7,290 nt of DNA from positions 1 through 7,290 of the forward strand of contig JANQSQ010000552.1 in assembly GCA_028283985.1 (NCBI GenBank), in the 5' to 3' direction. The number at the start of each line of letters is the position of its first letter. Within the stretch, counting starts at the first letter, position 1. The notes below the pieces were generated by a model, which saw nothing but the letters and a program-made list of their open reading frames with translations, searched no databases and had not been told where the DNA came from. A program made the position numbers and the translations under genes. The stretch comes from Rhodothermales bacterium. Its GTDB lineage: Bacteria; Bacteroidota; Rhodothermia; Rhodothermales; VXPQ01. Positions 4,936 through 7,290 of this stretch are shown here, one piece after another.

Positions 4936-6484
4936 CGATGGGCTCCCCGTAGATGGTGTGCCGGTAGCAGTCCGTCAGGGAAAGCAACACGCCCCGGCCC
5001 GCCATGGCCTCCTCGTGCACATACGCTGAGACCTTCCGGTTATAGTTGTTGTATGCGAGCAGGGCGTTCCGGTAGGCGGGGTCCGTGAATTCCTTCCGCC
5101 TGTTCGTGAAGGTCGCAAAGGCTTCCTTGCCGGGGGGATATACCCGGAACAGCGTCACGGGCCCGTAATTATCCCGGTTCAGCACGATAATGCCTTCGTG
5201 CCCTTCGAGGTGCTCCCGCAGGAGTTGGGCCATCTCCACGAGATGTCCGATCAGGGCGCGTATGCCCTGCACGCCGAGCAAACGGTAATTGGCGAGCGCC
5301 GCCATGGGACCTGTCGCCGCCCGGGACGTTTCCAGGGTATACATCCCCGGCTTGTATTCTCCGAATTGATAGAGATACGGCATCTGCTCCCGGTCGCGTT
5401 TCAGTAACCGGAGGTCTTTGTAGTCCTTGACGAGCACGAGGCTGGATATGTAGGGTGTAAAACCGGTCTTGTGGAAATCCACGCCCACGGAGTCGGCGAG
5501 CGGCAGCTCCCGTATCCGCCTGCATGCGCCCGCGAGCGCCCGCAGGGTGCGGGGCCGGAAGCCCAGTTCGTTCTTCTCGAAATCGTAGTCGTTGAAGACA
5601 GACCATGCCCATCCGATCACGGCGTCGGCGTGCACATGCGGGCGGTAGGGAAGATCGAACTCCTTGACCAGCCTGTCCCGAAGCGCCACGATAGCCTGCA
5701 GATCGTCCACGCCGAAGGCGTCGGTGCTGCCCATCGTCGCAATGAAGGCTGCGATCTTTTTCCCGTCCTGCAGCGCCTTGCGCGCTGCTTCTTCGAGCAG
5801 GTGCAGGTCGATTTCGTTTTCGGGGGTGGTGGGAATCGAAACCACCTGATCCGAGCCTATGCCGACCCATCCTGCAATGCTGTACGCGCAGTAATGGCCT
5901 GTGTCCGCCACAAACACGACAGCCTCTTCGGACAATCCGCGGCGTAAGGTTCCCGGGCATGCTTTTTCCAGGCCGATCCGGATTCCGTACAGCGAAGTGC
6001 CGGTGCCGCCGAACGTGAACACGCCGGCGGCCTCTTTCTGATCGTATCCGATCAGCCCGGCAGTGATGCCGGCGGCCTCGACTTCGGCCAGCGCAAAGAG
6101 CCGGCTGTGTTCGTCCCACCCCAGATTCGGGTTGTGCAGCGCGGCGAGCAATACCCCGATCACGCTGGGAATGGAGGGCGGGCAAATGACGTTCTGCTGT
6201 GTGCGGGGATGCCCGACGACCGTCATGCCCCGCAGGTAGCTTACGAGTTCGGATGCGACCTCCTCCACGGAGGACATGTCCTCGGGCAATCGGGCGTGTC
6301 TTGCCTGCTCGTAGTCGGGTTTGACGACGGCGCCGAGCATCGGCAAGTGCATTTTCAGGGCATCCACCTGGTTCAGCGCACTCATGAACGAATGCACGAG
6401 ATACGAGTCGTGAATCCGGTCGGAAGTCGGCTGGGGAAACGCAAGCCGGATATCCTTGATGATTTCTCTATAAGGCGCAGCCAT
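4787..6484 (-). CDS. PLP-dependent group II amino-acid decarboxylase
   Basis: 565 residues, within the usual range for the glutamate/aromatic-L-amino-acid decarboxylase family (fold type I). Visible landmarks: FGGTGTSLYG (158-167), the phosphate-binding loop; DTGHYCAYS (194-202), with H197 at the cofactor-stacking position; HVHADAVIGW (283-292), with D287 expected to contact the pyridine nitrogen; and SVGVDFHKTG (332-341), where K339 should form the Schiff base with PLP. The enzyme would be cytoplasmic and release CO2 from an amino acid. The substrate cannot be read from sequence: glutamate, aspartate, 2,4-diaminobutyrate, cysteine sulfinate and aromatic amino acids are all handled by relatives. 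ATG 6484 is preceded by GAGAGG seven to eight bases upstream. The gene is complete, and its 3' end is duplicated at 2992-3143. Its neighbour downstream is a persulfide dioxygenase behind a separate promoter. Confidence 0.92.
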   Translation of the reverse strand: MAAPYREIIKDIRLAFPQPTSDRIHDSYLVHSFMSALNQVDALKMHLPMLGAVVKPDYEQARHARLPEDMSSVEEVASELVSYLRGMTVVGHPRTQQNVICPPSIPSVIGVLLAALHNPNLGWDEHSRLFALAEVEAAGITAGLIGYDQKEAAGVFTFGGTGTSLYGIRIGLEKACPGTLRRGLSEEAVVFVADTGHYCAYSIAGWVGIGSDQVVSIPTTPENEIDLHLLEEAARKALQDGKKIAAFIATMGSTDAFGVDDLQAIVALRDRLVKEFDLPYRPHVHADAVIGWAWSVFNDYDFEKNELGFRPRTLRALAGACRRIRELPLADSVGVDFHKTGFTPYISSLVLVKDYKDLRLLKRDREQMPYLYQFGEYKPGMYTLETSRAATGPMAALANYRLLGVQGIRALIGHLVEMAQLLREHLEGHEGIIVLNRDNYGPVTLFRVYPPGKEAFATFTNRRKEFTDPAYRNALLAYNNYNRKVSAYVHEEAMAGRGVLLSLTDCYRHTIYGEPIVALKSYIMSPFVDHENLEIIVEKVLEARGRLRKDTASRKDRKILHWFAS

Positions 6485-6613
6485 ATCTTACCTCTCTTTT
6501 TTATATCACAATACTCCGCCGGGAAACGGGGGAAAAATTCAACCGGCGCCCTCTTTGTACTTTATACGAAAACGGGTTCCCGATAGATGCGGGAGAGAGA
6601 GGAGAATTCGTGA

Positions 6614-6673
6614 CCGGCCGAGCGGCCGGGCAGGAGCCGGCGCAAACAGACCTGTCCGCCGGGTTCGGCGGGC
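6614..6673 (-). terminator. Two GC-rich hairpins after the outer-membrane gene, possible terminator
   Basis: Between the outer-membrane gene's stop (6710) and the decarboxylase start lie two strong palindromes. CCGCCG (6656-6661) pairs with CGGCGG (6666-6671) across a 4-base loop and can extend by two pairs. CCGGCCG (6614-6620) pairs with CGGCCGG (6623-6629) with almost no loop. On the minus strand the first is followed only by a broken T-rich stretch (CTGTTT), so it is not a classic intrinsic terminator. The remainder of the 225-base gap must contain the decarboxylase promoter, but I cannot assign it convincingly. Confidence 0.35.
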
Positions 6674-6709
6674 TCGCGACATGTCAGGAAAGCAAGGCGC
6701 CTCCGAGCA

Positions 6710-7290
6710 TCAGAGAGAATACCTGAGTCCGGCTGTCATGACCCAGCGACTTACGCCGCTCACCATAAAATTGCTCGTAAATGGCGTAACGCCGTCGGAG
6801 CGAACCGGGTCATGACCCCGAATTTCTGTCCAGAGTTTGTGGTTATCGCTGAAACTGAAGGAGGGTATCCAGCGCACCTTTGCGATGATCGAAACGTTGT
6901 CGCGCAGCGCGTAATCCATGCCTGTTGCTGCCTGAAATCTCCAACCGGTATTTTCCAGTTCGACGTCTATGTGGCTGAGCGTGCCCGCAGCGGCCATCTG
7001 CCACGGTTCCGGTCCCAGATCGCTTCTGCGCAGGAATCTGGCCGCGTAATGCATGGTTGACGAGGCCAGACCCACGCCGCCCCCGATATAGGGCGTTAGC
7101 CGTGAGCCGGTCCGCAGATCGTACCACGCATTGAAGAAAACATGATGGGTGCTCAAGCCATAGAGCCGTTCCGAAGGCGGATCGTTTGCATCCCATTCGC
7201 TGCTTTTTTGAGCAAGGGGATCGTCGCCGCCCGGTCCCAGCGGGATTTGCCGGTCATCCGAACCCTGGCGGCGGTGGAGATATTCTAACT
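6710..7290 (-). CDS. Outer-membrane beta-barrel protein, partial (N-terminus beyond window)
   Basis: The frame is open from the right edge to a TGA at 6710-6712, giving 192 visible residues; the start and any signal peptide lie outside. The pattern is that of a small OmpA/OMP_b-brl-like porin-fold protein. Amphipathic strands alternate with polar loops: HHVFFNAWYDLRT, then the hallmark turn LTPYIGGGVGLASS, then WRFQAATGMDYAL, VSIIAKVRWIPSF and a final WVMTAGLRYSL. The last strand ends in leucine, not the more usual phenylalanine. An internal TTG at 7156 is not a credible start, because the upstream part (EYLHRRQGSDDR and a Gly/Pro/Asp-rich loop) continues the barrel pattern. The protein would sit in the outer membrane, with a structural, adhesion or transport role that cannot be specified. 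It places the organism among diderm bacteria. Confidence 0.75.
   Translation of the reverse strand, partial: LEYLHRRQGSDDRQIPLGPGGDDPLAQKSSEWDANDPPSERLYGLSTHHVFFNAWYDLRTGSRLTPYIGGGVGLASSTMHYAARFLRRSDLGPEPWQMAAAGTLSHIDVELENTGWRFQAATGMDYALRDNVSIIAKVRWIPSFSFSDNHKLWTEIRGHDPVRSDGVTPFTSNFMVSGVSRWVMTAGLRYSL

Noticed and set aside
5169..6185. 338-codon open frame on the minus strand
   Set aside because: This is another frame inside the decarboxylase gene. Its product is extremely Arg/Gly-rich, as expected for a GC-rich shadow frame, while the overlapping frame carries the full PLP-enzyme signature.

Overview
The window is a stretch of a diderm bacterial chromosome or contig: the gene at the right edge encodes an outer-membrane beta-barrel. 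All five convincing genes lie on the minus strand, so transcription runs right to left. The right two thirds are GC-rich (40 of 60 bases are G or C at 5461-5520). The left 2.9 kb is clearly less GC-rich and ends in a very AT-rich promoter (11 of 60 G or C at 2881-2940). The phylum cannot be fixed from this sequence. No tRNA, rRNA, CRISPR array or transposase was seen.

Layout, in order of transcription. (1) 6710-7290: 3' part of an outer-membrane beta-barrel protein, running off the right edge. (2) 4787-6484: a complete PLP-dependent group II decarboxylase. (3) 3157-4578: a CstB-like persulfide dioxygenase with two rhodanese domains, behind its own sigma70-like promoter and a long leader. (4) 2995-3147: a decayed second copy of the last ~50 codons of the decarboxylase. 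It forms a 152-bp direct repeat (143 of 152 identical, no gaps, offset exactly 1792 bp) with the end of gene 2, so the sulfur gene lies between the two copies. (5) 490-2817: a 775-residue protein whose first ~390 residues form a complete AAA/DUF4143 ATPase and whose last ~380 residues are an unusual extension with an Ig-like (carboxypeptidase-regulatory-like) part and a helical C-terminal part. (6) 85-393: a small MNT-type nucleotidyltransferase of the kind usually paired with a HEPN toxin. A possible next gene start sits at the left edge.

Interpretation. The right part looks like resident metabolism (amino-acid decarboxylation, persulfide detoxification, envelope). The left part looks like an accessory, possibly defence or toxin-antitoxin, module with its own strong promoter and an operator-like palindrome. 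The boundary between the two coincides with the duplicated decarboxylase tail, as expected if DNA carrying a partial homologous decarboxylase 3' end integrated by a single crossover. The best candidate for something undescribed is the ATPase fusion together with its MNT neighbour. The duplicated gene tail is the most concrete structural oddity.
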